A stretch of 64,000 nt of DNA from Oscillibacter valericigenes (GCF_021531315.1 NZ_JAFBIQ010000005.1:37678-101677), one strand, 5' to 3'; positions 27,309 through 36,400 are shown, counted from the first letter of the stretch. Program-made: numbers and translations. Notes: generated from the sequence alone by a model not told the origin.

Positions 27309-27384
27309 CACCGTTGGTTAGCACTCTTTGCTGTTGAGTGCTAACCAACGGTGCTATCATAGCGCAAGGGCGCAATATTTGCAA
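27309..27384 (-). promoter_or_regulatory. groESL promoter and CIRCE element with extended arms
   Basis: TTAGCACTC-N9-GAGTGCTAA (27318-27344) is a perfect CIRCE operator for HrcA. The arms continue outward as CACCGTTGG / CCAACGGTG, making 18-bp arms in all (27309-27353). Upstream on the minus strand is -35 TTGCAA (27384-27379), 17-bp spacer, -10 TATGAT (27361-27356), so HrcA binding lies over the transcription start. Confidence 0.95.
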
Positions 27385-27432
27385 GAGGGTTTTTAGAAAA
27401 AATCGGTCGATTTGTAAAAATTCACATTTCGT

Positions 27433-28401
27433 TCACAAGGCGATTGCGCGTGTCTCGCCCGCGGGAGCGGTCGGGCGCGCGGTCGCGTTCGGGTCGCAGC
27501 CGGTGGGGCCGAAGAAGTTGAGCTTTTTATCCGCAAGGCGCAGCGTGACGTCGCGCGAGCGGGAGCACTCGCCGTCGAGACAGGTGACGATCTCGTCCTC
27601 GTCTGAATGGATGCGCACGACCTTCGCTGTGGAAATACGCAGAACATCCCGCGGGATCTTCTCGTGGTTCCCCGCAGAGAAGTCGGGGAACAATCGCGCG
27701 AAGCGGAGCTTGCTGATGTTCCTGACCAGAACCGTGTAGAGCACACCGTCGTTCATGCGCGCCTCAGGTACGGGTGTGGAGCCGCCGCCGTAGTAGCGGC
27801 CATTGCACATGGAGACAAGGGCGAAGTCGCCCTCAAGCTTTTCCTCGTCCAGCCAGACCGTCCAGTGCTGCCCGATGCGGCCGAACACCGCGGTCACCGC
27901 GAGGCTCGCAAGGTAGCTGCCGCGCCCGCTCAGGCGCGGGTTGGCGCTGAAATCATGCACGCTCTCGGCGATGCGCGCGTCGATGCCAGAGCAGGCGATG
28001 GTCAGGCAGAGACGGCCGTTACAGTCAATGAGGTCGAGCGGCTGCGCCGCGCCGTTCCAGAGATTTTCCGCGTCGAGGAACTTTTCGTAATCCGCGCCGA
28101 AGTTTTTCAAAAAGTCGTTGCCCGTGCCGATGGGGATGCAGGTCATCGCGGCGTTGGCATAGCCCGCGATGCCGTTGGCGACCTCGTTGACCGTGCCGTC
28201 GCCGCCGCAGGCATAGAGCCGCACCTCCTCTCCGCTCTCGGCGAGGCCGCGCGCAAGCGCGGTCGCGTGGCCGACCGAGGAGGTGAGCATACACTGCGCC
28301 TCCAGCCCGTGCTTTTCGCGCAGCGCCTCTGCCATCGCATAGATACGCTGGCGGCTGTCGTTCTTTCCCGCAGAGGGATTGATGATAAAGATATGCTTCA
28401 T
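27433..28401 (-). CDS. Diacylglycerol kinase family lipid kinase (first copy)
   Basis: 322 residues from the ATG at 28401 (MKHIFIINPSAGK). DAG-kinase catalytic domain with the GGDGT site ACGGDGTVNEVANGI, then PIGTGNDFLKNFG and a C-terminal YegS/DgkB-like beta sandwich (MCNGRYYGGG, ending with CLDGE). Likely phosphorylates a lipid in the membrane inner leaflet. The last 25 residues (FGPTGCDPNATARPTAPAGE...) form an extra low-complexity tail close to the groE promoter. A paralogue is encoded at 44834-45727. Confidence 0.88.
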   Translation of the reverse strand: MKHIFIINPSAGKNDSRQRIYAMAEALREKHGLEAQCMLTSSVGHATALARGLAESGEEVRLYACGGDGTVNEVANGIAGYANAAMTCIPIGTGNDFLKNFGADYEKFLDAENLWNGAAQPLDLIDCNGRLCLTIACSGIDARIAESVHDFSANPRLSGRGSYLASLAVTAVFGRIGQHWTVWLDEEKLEGDFALVSMCNGRYYGGGSTPVPEARMNDGVLYTVLVRNISKLRFARLFPDFSAGNHEKIPRDVLRISTAKVVRIHSDEDEIVTCLDGECSRSRDVTLRLADKKLNFFGPTGCDPNATARPTAPAGETRAIAL

Positions 28402-28461
28402 AATACCGCTCCTAATGCCCCGCAAAATCTCCGATTTTGCGGAGGATCCGTGATTTGATCC

Positions 28462-28490
28462 GAACGGGCGGGAGCGTATCCCGCCTGTTC
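28462..28490. repeat. Imperfect hairpin between the lipid kinase and the methyltransferase
   Basis: GAACGGGCGGGA / TCCCGCCTGTTC, 12-bp arms with one mismatch and a five-base loop, no U-run. The 155-bp gap holds no convincing gene. Confidence 0.45.
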
Positions 28491-28556
28491 CATGGCTTTG
28501 CCTGCGGCAAAACGCTCGTGCGCCGCACCTGCGGCGGCACTGCGCACACGGTATGC

Positions 28557-29678
28557 CTACACTCGCTTCCCGTACATGAAGAGGTCACATTTGAGCATGC
28601 CGTTGTAGAGCTTGCGCTTTTTGTCGGCGCTGCGGCCGAAGCAGCGCTCGAACTCTGTGTGCGAGGAGAGCACATAGACGCGCCAGGTCTCCGGCAGCTT
28701 TTCCACCGCGCGGCCGAAGGCGCGGTAAAGCTCCTCGGCCTCCTTCTGCTCCAAAAGACGCTCGCCGTAGGGCGGATTGGTCACGATGCGGCCGTACTGC
28801 CCGACCCAGTGGAAGCGCGTGGCGTCGTCCACCTCAAAGCGCACGGTGTCGTCCACCTCGGCAAGTTCGGCGTTGTGCCGTGCGATCTCGACCGCGTGCG
28901 GGTCGAGATCGCCGCCCCAAATTTCGTAGGTCTTGTCGCGGAACTCGTTGTCCATCGCCTCGTCCGCCGCGTCGAGCCAGATTTTTTTGTCCAGCATCGC
29001 CCAGTGCTGCGCGGCAAAGCTACGGTTCAGCCCCGGGGCGCGGTTTTTGGCGATCAGCGCCGCCTCGATGGCGATGGTGCCGCTGCCGCAGAAGGGGTCG
29101 CAGAAGGGGTCGCGGCCATTGTAGTGCGAAAGCTTCACCATCGCGGCGGCCAGCGTCTCCTTGAGCGGCGCCGCCACGCCCACGGCGCGGTAGCCGCGCT
29201 TATAAAGCCCCTCGCCGCTCGCGTCGAGGCAGAGCATCACCTCGTCCTTCATGATGGAAAATCGAATTTGGTAGCGCTTGCCGGTTTCGGGCAGCGTTTC
29301 CAGCCCGTAGGCCGCGCCCAGCCGTTCGACGATCGCCTTCTTTACGATGGATTGACAGGCGGGCACAGAGTGGAGCGTGGAGTTGATGGAATAGCCCGTC
29401 ACGGGAAATTCCCCCTCGCGCGGGACCCAATCCTCCCAGCGCACCGCGCGGGTGCCCTGAAAGAGCGCTTCAAAATCCGTCGCGCGGAAGCTCGCGAGCA
29501 CGAGCAGCACGCGCGCGCCGCAGCGCAGGTTGATATTCAGCCGCGCGAGGTCGCGCTCCTCGCCGCAGCACAGCACGCGTCCGTTTTCCACCTTTACATC
29601 GGCAAGGCCGAGCTTTTTCACTTCGTCGCCCACAAGGCTCTCCAGCCCCAGCAGGCAGGGAATGGCAAATTGCAGCAT
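28557..29678 (-). CDS. THUMP-domain class I RNA methyltransferase (RlmL/YpsC type)
   Basis: 373 residues from the ATG at 29678, three bases after GGAGGA. An N-terminal ferredoxin-like/THUMP region (about 1-160, with LLGLESLVGDEVKKLG and SIVKKAIVERLGAAYG) precedes a Rossmann methyltransferase domain. The SAM site is CDPFCGSGTIAIEAALIAKN, the acidic loop GGDLDPHAVEIARHNAELA, and the catalytic motif NPPYGERL. This combination modifies guanine N2 of 23S rRNA in homologues. No neighbours share its pathway. Confidence 0.92.
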   Translation of the reverse strand: MLQFAIPCLLGLESLVGDEVKKLGLADVKVENGRVLCCGEERDLARLNINLRCGARVLLVLASFRATDFEALFQGTRAVRWEDWVPREGEFPVTGYSINSTLHSVPACQSIVKKAIVERLGAAYGLETLPETGKRYQIRFSIMKDEVMLCLDASGEGLYKRGYRAVGVAAPLKETLAAAMVKLSHYNGRDPFCDPFCGSGTIAIEAALIAKNRAPGLNRSFAAQHWAMLDKKIWLDAADEAMDNEFRDKTYEIWGGDLDPHAVEIARHNAELAEVDDTVRFEVDDATRFHWVGQYGRIVTNPPYGERLLEQKEAEELYRAFGRAVEKLPETWRVYVLSSHTEFERCFGRSADKKRKLYNGMLKCDLFMYGKRV

Positions 29679-29785
29679 GGTTCCTCCGTCACTTTCCATT
29701 TCATTTTCCTCAGTATAGCGGACAAATGGAAAAAACGCAATCACCCGTTCTGAAAAAAAGCATGGTAATTCTCCGCGCCCTATGG

Positions 29786-29791
29786 TATACT
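29786..29791 (+). promoter_or_regulatory. Probable -10 box upstream of the HTH-NfeD gene
   Basis: TATACT with only a weak -35 (TGGTAA at 29763). The resulting leader is about 145 nt. It includes a basic small reading frame from an ATG at 29792 to 29911, with no ribosome site, which I do not call as a gene. Confidence 0.4.
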
Positions 29792-29945
29792 ATGAAACGC
29801 GGCAAAATCGACCGTCCGACGGGCGATGTAACCTTGAAGTTGCGCGCTGAGAGCACGAAAAACGCAAAACGCAAGTTTAAGTTGGTGGAAAAACCGCGCC
29901 CCCTGCGGTAGGATAGCCCCACAGAGAGAAACGGAGGAACGAGGA

Positions 29946-30767
29946 ATGGCCTTTGGCGAAAAGCTGCAGGAGGTCCGTAAGCAAAGCGGCATGACGCAGG
30001 AGACCTTTGCCGAACAGCTCCATGTCTCGCGGCAGGCGGTGTCGCGATGGGAGAGCGGGCGCGGTTATCCCGAAATTGAGAAGATCCTGTACATCTGCCA
30101 CCGCTACCACACCACGCTCGACGCGCTTTTTGCCGACGAGCTGCCGCCCGTCGAGGCGGAGGAGCCGGAGGTAGCCCAGCCCATCCCCGGCAAGCCCCTC
30201 AAGCGCGCGGTGGACGACTTCCTCAGCAATCTCTCCCCCTATGACAAGCTCATCGGCGGCACGCTGGTCTTCATCGTTCTGCTCTCGCTGATGGCGCTTG
30301 CCCACAGTATGAAAGGAGGTTCGGGAGGCAACATGACCTTTGTATGGATCGCCGCCATTGTGGTCTTCGGCATCGCCGAGGCGGCGACGGCGGGGCTGGT
30401 CTCCATCTGGTTCGTGGCAGGCGCGGTCGCCGCGCTGCTCGCGCTGGAGATCGGCGCGGCTTTGTGGCTTCAGATCGTCGTCTTTCTCGTCGTGTCCATC
30501 GCGGCGCTGATCGCCACGCGCCCGCTGGCGCAGAAAATGCTGGATAAGACCATCGTGCCCACCAATGCCGACCGTGTGCTGCATCACTCAGCCAAGGTCA
30601 CCGAGACCATCGACAACGAAAATACCACCGGCGCCGTCTACATTGACGGCAAAACATGGACCGCCCGCAGCGAGGACGGCGACGTTATCGCACGCGGCAC
30701 CATGGTCACCATCGTCCGCATGGAGGGCGTCAAGCTCTTCGTTAGAAAAGAAATGGAGGAACAATAA
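29946..30767 (+). CDS. XRE helix-turn-helix fused to NfeD
   Basis: 273 residues. Residues 4-62 are an XRE helix-turn-helix (KLQEVRKQSGMTQETFAEQL, VSRQAVSRWESG). A linker and one helix follow (about 100-121, LIGGTLVFIVLLSLMALA). From about residue 130 there is a complete short NfeD protein: FVWIAAIVVFGIAEAATAGL, two more hydrophobic helices, then the soluble OB-fold (IVPTNADRVLHHSAKVTETI, GAVYIDGKTW). Within the frame, at 30333, an ATG preceded by AAAGGAGG and GGGAGG would start a 144-residue NfeD of the usual stand-alone size. So the gene may yield both a fusion and free NfeD. The SPFH partner starts two bases after the stop. Confidence 0.85.
   Translation: MAFGEKLQEVRKQSGMTQETFAEQLHVSRQAVSRWESGRGYPEIEKILYICHRYHTTLDALFADELPPVEAEEPEVAQPIPGKPLKRAVDDFLSNLSPYDKLIGGTLVFIVLLSLMALAHSMKGGSGGNMTFVWIAAIVVFGIAEAATAGLVSIWFVAGAVAALLALEIGAALWLQIVVFLVVSIAALIATRPLAQKMLDKTIVPTNADRVLHHSAKVTETIDNENTTGAVYIDGKTWTARSEDGDVIARGTMVTIVRMEGVKLFVRKEMEEQ
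30312..30335 (+). promoter_or_regulatory. Internal ribosome-binding site and start for a free NfeD
   Basis: AAAGGAGG (30312-30319) and GGGAGG (30323-30328) precede an in-frame ATG at 30333. The second site has four-base spacing. It falls exactly where stand-alone NfeD proteins begin. Confidence 0.6.
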
Positions 30768-30769
30768 CT

Positions 30770-31717
30770 ATGCCTATCGGAGCCATCTTCAACTACATCG
30801 GTGTCATCGTGCTCGTCGTGCTGGTGCTCATCCTCATCGTGAGCAACATCCATGTCGTGCAGCAGTCCCGCGCCTATGTCGTCGAGCGCCTCGGCGCGTA
30901 CAGTGCGACATGGAACGTCGGCCTTCACCTCAAAATTCCGTTCATTGAGCGCGTGGTCAAGAAGGTCAGCCTCAAGGAGCAGGTCGCTGACTTTGATCCC
31001 CAGCCCGTCATCACCAAGGATAACGTCACCATGCAGATCGACACGGTCATCTACTTTCAGATCACCGACCCCAAGCTCTATACCTACGGCGTCGAGCACC
31101 CGATGAACGCCATCGAGAACCTCACCGCCACGACTCTTCGTAACATCATCGGCGAGATGGAGCTCGACCAGTCTCTCACCAGCCGCGATGTCATCAACGC
31201 CAAGATGCGCTCCATCCTTGACGAGGCGACCGACCCCTGGGGCATCAAGGTCAACCGCGTGGAGCTGAAGAACATTCTGCCGCCCAAGGAAATTCAGAAC
31301 GCCATGGAAAAGCAGATGAAGGCCGAGCGCGAGCGCCGCGAGTCCATTCTGCAGGCCGAGGGCCAGAAGCAGAGCCAGATCCTCGTCGCCGAGGGCGAAA
31401 AGCAGTCCACCATCCTCAAGGCGGACGCCGAGAAGCAGGCCGCCATCCTTCACGCCGAGGCCGAGCGTCAGGCCGCCGTGCTGCGCGCTGAGGGCGAGGC
31501 CGAGGCCATCATGAAGGTGCAGACCGCGCTGGCGGACTCCATCAAGCTGCTCAACAGCGCGAACCCCAACGATCAGGTCGTCAAGCTCAAGGCGCTCGAA
31601 TCCTTCGAGAAGGCCGCCGACGGACAGGCGACGAAGATCATCGTGCCGAGCGAGATCCAGAGCCTTGCGGGCCTTGCCGCAAGCTTCAAGGGCCTGCTGG
31701 AGGACGAGAAGAAGTAA
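30770..31717 (+). CDS. SPFH/Band 7 (stomatin/slipin-like) membrane protein
   Basis: 315 residues: one N-terminal membrane helix (IGVIVLVVLVLILIVSNIHVV), the SPFH domain (about 25-190, VVQQSRAYVVERLGAYSATW, FIERVVKKVSLKEQV, DNVTMQIDTVIYFQITDP, RNIIGEMELDQSLTSRD) and a long heptad-rich Ala/Glu region (about 190-265). The C-terminus has IKLLNSANPNDQVVKLKALE. Slipins oligomerise at the membrane and are classically encoded beside NfeD, as here (two-base gap). It is probably involved in membrane microdomains; the substrate is unknown. Confidence 0.93.
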   Translation: MPIGAIFNYIGVIVLVVLVLILIVSNIHVVQQSRAYVVERLGAYSATWNVGLHLKIPFIERVVKKVSLKEQVADFDPQPVITKDNVTMQIDTVIYFQITDPKLYTYGVEHPMNAIENLTATTLRNIIGEMELDQSLTSRDVINAKMRSILDEATDPWGIKVNRVELKNILPPKEIQNAMEKQMKAERERRESILQAEGQKQSQILVAEGEKQSTILKADAEKQAAILHAEAERQAAVLRAEGEAEAIMKVQTALADSIKLLNSANPNDQVVKLKALESFEKAADGQATKIIVPSEIQSLAGLAASFKGLLEDEKK

Positions 31718-31730
31718 ATCCCGCACCGCG

Positions 31731-31762
31731 AAGGAGAGCGCTTTTGGCGCTCTCCTTTTTTG
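31731..31762 (+). terminator. Terminator of the NfeD-SPFH operon
   Basis: AAGGAGAGCGC / GCGCTCTCCTT with a five-base loop, then TTTTT. Confidence 0.9.
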
Positions 31763-31838
31763 TAACCGTTTTGTAGTGACTTCTCTTTGGTGATATGATA
31801 CAATAGAGATATACAGAAAATAGCAGAGGAGGAACGAC

Positions 31839-33107
31839 ATGAAAAAAAGACTTTTTGCGCTGCTGCTTGCCGCGTCACTCACGCTGACGCTCGCCGCCTG
31901 CGGCGAAAAAACCAACGCAGACACGCCGCTCCCCGATGAAAAGGCACAGACCTCGGGAGAAGTGCCCGCCAAGGCTCCGCTTCCGGCGGAATGGCTCGCC
32001 CTGCACGCGGACGATGTGCTGCTGCGCACGGAGCCGTTCACCCTCTGCGAGGGCAGGGCGGCGACGCTTGAGCTATACGGCTATCAGAACGGGGAGTATG
32101 ACTGCGGCGTGAGCCGCATCCACCTTCTGTGGGACGACGGCAGAGAGGAGAATCTTCTGATCTCCGACCTCGGCGACGAGGTTTGGGGTGCGGACGGCTA
32201 CACGAGCTGCTGGTCGCCCGAGAACTGCCTTGCGACCGGCGACTATAACTTCGACGGCTACCGCGACATCGGCTTACAGCTCGACAATCCCGCCTACAAT
32301 GTGCCTTTCTATTACTGGTTCTACGACGCGCAGACAGACGGCTTCCGACCCTACGGGAGCTGGGCCTTTGCGCTCGAGCCCGACGAGGAAAACGAGGTCT
32401 GCATCTGCCAGTGGCATGTCACGCCCGAGTATTACACCGACACCTACCGTCCCGATGGGGAAGGCGGGCTGTACCTCGCGCGGCGCGACACGGAGGTTTA
32501 TTACAGCGCGGACGGGGTAAAGAGCTTCACCGAGGTCTACACAGCCAATGAAAAGCCGCTCACCTACGCCGATCTCGACCGTGACGGCGAGGACGAGATC
32601 CTCGTCCTCACAACGAACGCCCCCGAAAAGGCAAAGCTGTATCTCTACACGCTGGAGGCGAAAAAGCGCGGCGGTGCGGTGCTCTTCACCGAGGAGATCG
32701 CCGGTCCCCCGATCGGCTGGAACACCTTCTTCCTCTGCTACGGCGAGGATGAAAACGGTGTGTGGGGCGCGGATGTGCTGCGCTATCAGACCCATGAGGA
32801 CGGGGGCGTGGGCAGCTGCTCCTACGATTTGATCTCCTACGCCGGCGGGTGGGAGCGCTACCTTGACGGAAGTACCATCACCTTTGTGCTCGAAGCGGAC
32901 GGCACCGCGCCGGTCCCCGACATCGACCGTGCGACGCAGGCGGAATTTGTGCGCTTCCGCGAGGGGGTGGCGTCGCTGCTGGAGGGAAGTTCCTATCTGC
33001 TCTTTTGCAGCGGGCCTGCCGAGGACCCCGACACACAGCAGGCAGTTGAAAATATCCTTGCCGAGCTCGACGCGCTGGAGGCCCGTCTCTATCCCAACGC
33101 GGGCTGA
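31839..33107 (+). CDS. Lipoprotein with FG-GAP/VCBS-like calcium loops
   Basis: 422 residues starting with a lipoprotein signal (MKKRLFALLLAASLTLTLAAC). The mature protein is beta-rich, with two D-x-D-x-D-type loops typical of VCBS/FG-GAP propeller repeats: GDYNFDGYRDIGLQL and YADLDRDGEDEILVL. No catalytic motif seen. It is probably an extracellular surface protein of unknown ligand. TACAAT at 31799-31804 is a plausible -10. It is monocistronic, ending before a terminator at 33168. Confidence 0.75.
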   Translation: MKKRLFALLLAASLTLTLAACGEKTNADTPLPDEKAQTSGEVPAKAPLPAEWLALHADDVLLRTEPFTLCEGRAATLELYGYQNGEYDCGVSRIHLLWDDGREENLLISDLGDEVWGADGYTSCWSPENCLATGDYNFDGYRDIGLQLDNPAYNVPFYYWFYDAQTDGFRPYGSWAFALEPDEENEVCICQWHVTPEYYTDTYRPDGEGGLYLARRDTEVYYSADGVKSFTEVYTANEKPLTYADLDRDGEDEILVLTTNAPEKAKLYLYTLEAKKRGGAVLFTEEIAGPPIGWNTFFLCYGEDENGVWGADVLRYQTHEDGGVGSCSYDLISYAGGWERYLDGSTITFVLEADGTAPVPDIDRATQAEFVRFREGVASLLEGSSYLLFCSGPAEDPDTQQAVENILAELDALEARLYPNAG

Positions 33108-33167
33108 GCGCGATGCGCGCGTCTGATGCTCGTCATTAGCTGCGCTTATCAAACTGTGCAAAAGCAT

Positions 33168-33196
33168 AAAAAGCGCCCGTTTTCGGGCGCTTTTTT
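33168..33196 (+). terminator. Terminator after the FG-GAP-like lipoprotein
   Basis: AAAAAGCGCCCG-TTTT-CGGGCGCTTTTTT, symmetrical and strong; it may work in both directions. Confidence 0.88.
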
Positions 33197-33231
33197 CGCC
33201 CTTTTTTGGTTTCTCCGCCAGCTTGTTTTTC

Positions 33232-33261
33232 TTGCGCAAATGCCGTATCATACGGTACAAT
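33232..33261 (+). promoter_or_regulatory. xpt-guaA promoter with a palindrome in the spacer
   Basis: TTGCGC (33232-33237), 18-bp spacer, TACAAT (33256-33261). The spacer carries CCGTATCATACGG (33243-33255), a 13-bp palindrome directly against the -10, a likely repressor site. The short leader leaves no room for a purine riboswitch. Confidence 0.6.
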
Positions 33262-33317
33262 AACGATAATAGCAACAAAATGCGCGCAAGCTGATTTTAC
33301 GATAGGAGGAAAGTCCC

Positions 33318-33896
33318 ATGGAACTGCTCAAGGAACGCATCCGCCGCGAGGGAAAGGTCCTGCCCGGCAACATCATCAAGGTCGACGGCTTTCTCAACCA
33401 CCGCGTCGACACCAAGCTGCTCGAGGCGCTTGCCGATGAGTTTGCGAAGAATTTTGACATCAGCAAGATCACCATGGTTTTAACAGCAGAGGCAAGCGGC
33501 ATCGCCTTGGCTACGGTCTGCGCTCAAAAATACGGTGTTCCCATGCTGTTCGCCAAGAAGGCGAAGAGCGACAACATCGAGGGCGGATTGTACCAGAGCG
33601 AGGTCTTTTCTTATACCTACAAGAAAAAGGTCACGATGATCGTCAGCCAGGAGTGGCTGCACGCGGACGACCATGTGCTCATCATCGACGACTTCATGGC
33701 CAAGGGCTACGCGATGCAGGGCCTTGTCGACCTCGTCAACGCCGCGGGCGCGACGCTTGAGGGCATCGGCGTCGCGGTCGAGAAGGGTTTCCAGGGCGGC
33801 GGAGACAAATTCCGCGCCTCCGGTGTTCCCTACAAGGCGCTCGCCGTCATTGAGCAGGCCGACGAGAACGGCATTATCTTCCGAGAGGACGACTGA
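33318..33896 (+). CDS. xpt: Xanthine phosphoribosyltransferase
   Basis: Purine salvage: xanthine + PRPP to XMP. 192 residues, normal size. Family features are [20 protein letters not shown] at the front, [21 protein letters not shown], and the PRPP loop [20 protein letters not shown]. The tail [13 protein letters not shown] is also conserved. The ribosome site is AGGAGGAAAG. One base separates its stop from guaA, whose enzyme uses the XMP made here. Confidence 0.95.
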   Translation: MELLKERIRREGKVLPGNIIKVDGFLNHRVDTKLLEALADEFAKNFDISKITMVLTAEASGIALATVCAQKYGVPMLFAKKAKSDNIEGGLYQSEVFSYTYKKKVTMIVSQEWLHADDHVLIIDDFMAKGYAMQGLVDLVNAAGATLEGIGVAVEKGFQGGGDKFRASGVPYKALAVIEQADENGIIFREDD

Positions 33897-33897
33897 G

Positions 33898-35430
33898 ATG
33901 AAAAAAGTATTGGTTTTAGATTTCGGCGGGCAGTACAACCTGCTCGTCGCGCGCCGCGTGCGTGAGTGCGGCATCTACTGCGAGATCAAGCCCTACACCA
34001 TGTCGATGGACGAGATCCGCGCCTTCGATCCCGCCGCCATCATCTTTACCGGCGGCCCCGCCACCGTGTTTGAGCCGGACGCTCCCGCGCTCGACAATGC
34101 CATCTTTGAAATGGGCCTGCCCATTCTCGGCATCTGCTACGGCCAGCAGCTCATGATCCATCAGCTCGGCGGCGCCTGCCGCCGAGCCGAGGTGCGCGAG
34201 TACGGCAAGGTGGAGCTGACGCATGACGGCACGAGCCTGCTCTTCGACGGCATCGAGCCGACGAGCATCTACTGGATGAGTCACGGCGTCGAGGTCGAAA
34301 AGCTCTCCCCCGGCTTTCGCGCCGTCGCGCACACCGCGGGCTGCGCCTACGCCGCCATCGAGAATGCGGAGAAGAAGCTCTATGGCGTGCAGTTCCACCC
34401 CGAGGTGCTCCACAGCGTTCACGGCACGGAGCTTTTGAAGAATTTCCTTTATAAAATTTGCGGCCTCGCTCCCGAGTGGAGCATGGCGGGCTATGTCGGC
34501 GAGGCCATTGAGGAGGTCCGCGCCAAGGTCGGCAGCGGCAAGGTGCTCCTTGCCCTCTCTGGCGGTGTGGACAGCGCTGTCGCCGCGGCGCTCCTCTATC
34601 GCGCGGTCGGCGAGCAGCTCACCTGCATCTTCGTCGACCACGGCCTGCTGCGCAAGGACGAGGGCGATCAGGTCGAGCGCGCCATGCACGACTGTCTCGG
34701 CATGAGCATCGTGCGCGTGAACGCGCGTGAGCGATTTCTCACCAAGCTCGCGGGCATCTCTGAGCCTGAGCGCAAGCGCAAGATCATCGGTGAGGAGTTC
34801 ATCCGCGTCTTTGAGGCTGAGGCGAAGAAGCTCGGCCGCGTCGATTTCCTCGCGCAGGGTACCATCTACCCCGATGTGGTGGAGTCCGGCGTCGGCGGCA
34901 AGAGCGTCGTCATCAAGAGCCACCACAACGTCGGCGGGCTCCCCGACCATGTGGACTTCAAGGAGATCATTGAGCCGCTGCGCCGCCTCTTTAAGGACGA
35001 GGTGCGCCAGCTCGGCATCGAGCTGGGCCTGCCCGAGAGCCTTGTTTGGCGCCAGCCCTTCCCCGGCCCCGGCCTTGCCATCCGCGTTATCGGCGAGATC
35101 ACCGAGGAAAAGCTGCACATCGTCCGCGAGGCGGACGCCATCTTCCGAGAGGAGGTCGCCAAGGCGGGCCTTGAGCGCAGCATCAACCAGTATTTTGCCG
35201 CGCTGACAAACCTGCGCTCGGTCGGTGTGATGGGCGACGAGCGCACCTATGACTACGCCATCGCGCTGCGCGCCGTGGAGACGCAGGACTTCATGACCGC
35301 CGACTTCTCGCGCCTGCCGTGGGAGCTGCTTGACACCGTTTCCCGCCGCATCGTCAACGAGGTCAAGGGCGTCAACCGCATCCTCTACGATGTCACCAGC
35401 AAGCCCCCCGCGACCGTGGAGCTGGAATGA
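33898..35430 (+). CDS. guaA: GMP synthase (glutamine-hydrolysing)
   Basis: Converts XMP to GMP. 510 residues from the ATG at 33898 ([14 protein letters not shown]). Class I amidotransferase domain with nucleophile Cys in [10 protein letters not shown] and the His-Glu pair in [14 protein letters not shown]-pyrophosphatase domain with the P-loop [11 protein letters not shown]; dimerisation domain with [20 protein letters not shown], ending [18 protein letters not shown] as in all GuaA. It forms a salvage operon with xpt. Confidence 0.97.
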   Translation: MKKVLVLDFGGQYNLLVARRVRECGIYCEIKPYTMSMDEIRAFDPAAIIFTGGPATVFEPDAPALDNAIFEMGLPILGICYGQQLMIHQLGGACRRAEVREYGKVELTHDGTSLLFDGIEPTSIYWMSHGVEVEKLSPGFRAVAHTAGCAYAAIENAEKKLYGVQFHPEVLHSVHGTELLKNFLYKICGLAPEWSMAGYVGEAIEEVRAKVGSGKVLLALSGGVDSAVAAALLYRAVGEQLTCIFVDHGLLRKDEGDQVERAMHDCLGMSIVRVNARERFLTKLAGISEPERKRKIIGEEFIRVFEAEAKKLGRVDFLAQGTIYPDVVESGVGGKSVVIKSHHNVGGLPDHVDFKEIIEPLRRLFKDEVRQLGIELGLPESLVWRQPFPGPGLAIRVIGEITEEKLHIVREADAIFREEVAKAGLERSINQYFAALTNLRSVGVMGDERTYDYAIALRAVETQDFMTADFSRLPWELLDTVSRRIVNEVKGVNRILYDVTSKPPATVELE

Positions 35431-35446
35431 GATCATCTCTGAATCG

Positions 35447-35488
35447 AAAAAGAGGGCGGCGCCTGCCATCAGGCGCCGCCCTCTTTTT
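35447..35488 (+). terminator. guaA terminator
   Basis: AAAAAGAGGGCGGCGCCTG / CAGGCGCCGCCCTCTTTTT with a four-base loop; very strong. Confidence 0.92.
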
Positions 35489-35596
35489 ATCTGCGAGAGC
35501 GTATGCTCCGACCACAGAAATTTTACGATTTTGTTATGGAAATGCGCTGCGTGGAATGATATGATAAGATTATTTCCGATACAAAGGAGAACGATC

Positions 35597-36400
35597 ATGG
35601 AGACTTCCATCAATTTTAACGAGAAAAAGGGGTTCATCTGTGATATGGACGGCGTCATCTACCACGGCAACCGCATCCTGCCGGGCGTGGCAGAGTTCAT
35701 CCAGTGGCTGCACGACGAGGACAAGGAGTATCTTTTCCTCACCAACAACAGCGGCTACACGCCGCGCGAGCTGAACCAGAAGCTGGCCCGCATGGGCCTT
35801 GATGTACCGGAGGAGCACTTCTACACGAGCGCGCTCGCCACCGCCGCCTTCCTGCGCGAGCAGGCGCCGGGCTGCTCGGTGTTCGCCATCGGCGAGGCGG
35901 GGCTTTTGAACGCCCTCTACGACGCGGGCATCACCATGAACGATGTAAACCCCGACTATGTGGTGGTGGGCGAGGGGCGCAGCTATTCGCTCGACACGCT
36001 CACCAAGGCGACGAACCTTGTGATGCACGGCGCGAAGCTCATCGGCGCGAACTCCGACGTTTCCGGTCCCATCGAAAACGGCATCGCGCCCGCCTGCCGC
36101 GCGCTCATCGCGCCCATCGAGATGGCGACGGGCAAGCAGGCCTACTTCTGCGGCAAGCCCAATCCGCTGATGATGCGCACAGGGCTCAAGAAGCTCAACT
36201 GCCACTCCGGCGAGGCGGTGATGGTGGGCGACCGCATGGATACCGATGTGATCTCGGGCCTGGAGAGCGGTATGTCCACGGTGCTGGTGCTCTCCGGCGT
36301 TTCCACGCGCGAAACGCTCAAGACCTACGCTTACCGCCCGAGCGTTGTGCTCGACGGGGTGGGTGACATCGCCGCCATGGCCCGCGCGGAGAAGCCGTAA
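35597..36400 (+). CDS. HAD-IIA family phosphatase (NagD-like)
   Basis: 267 residues from the ATG at 35597 (AAAGGAGAA site). HAD motif I is GFICDMDGVIYHGN; motif II is FLTNNSGYTPRE; motif III/IV includes GKPNPLMMRTGLKKL and MVGDRMDTDVISGLESGMST. The C2-type cap lies between residues about 75 and 180, as in NagD. Likely a broad-specificity nucleotide or sugar phosphatase. It is monocistronic with its own TATGATAAGAT-type promoter region near 35561-35571. Confidence 0.92.
   Translation: METSINFNEKKGFICDMDGVIYHGNRILPGVAEFIQWLHDEDKEYLFLTNNSGYTPRELNQKLARMGLDVPEEHFYTSALATAAFLREQAPGCSVFAIGEAGLLNALYDAGITMNDVNPDYVVVGEGRSYSLDTLTKATNLVMHGAKLIGANSDVSGPIENGIAPACRALIAPIEMATGKQAYFCGKPNPLMMRTGLKKLNCHSGEAVMVGDRMDTDVISGLESGMSTVLVLSGVSTRETLKTYAYRPSVVLDGVGDIAAMARAEKP

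Noticed and set aside
28412..28675. 87-codon frame across the gap between the lipid kinase and the RNA methyltransferase
   Set aside because: Low complexity, overlaps the methyltransferase gene in another frame, no ribosome site.
33262..33317. Purine riboswitch before xpt
   Set aside because: Leader is too short and lacks the aptamer core sequences.
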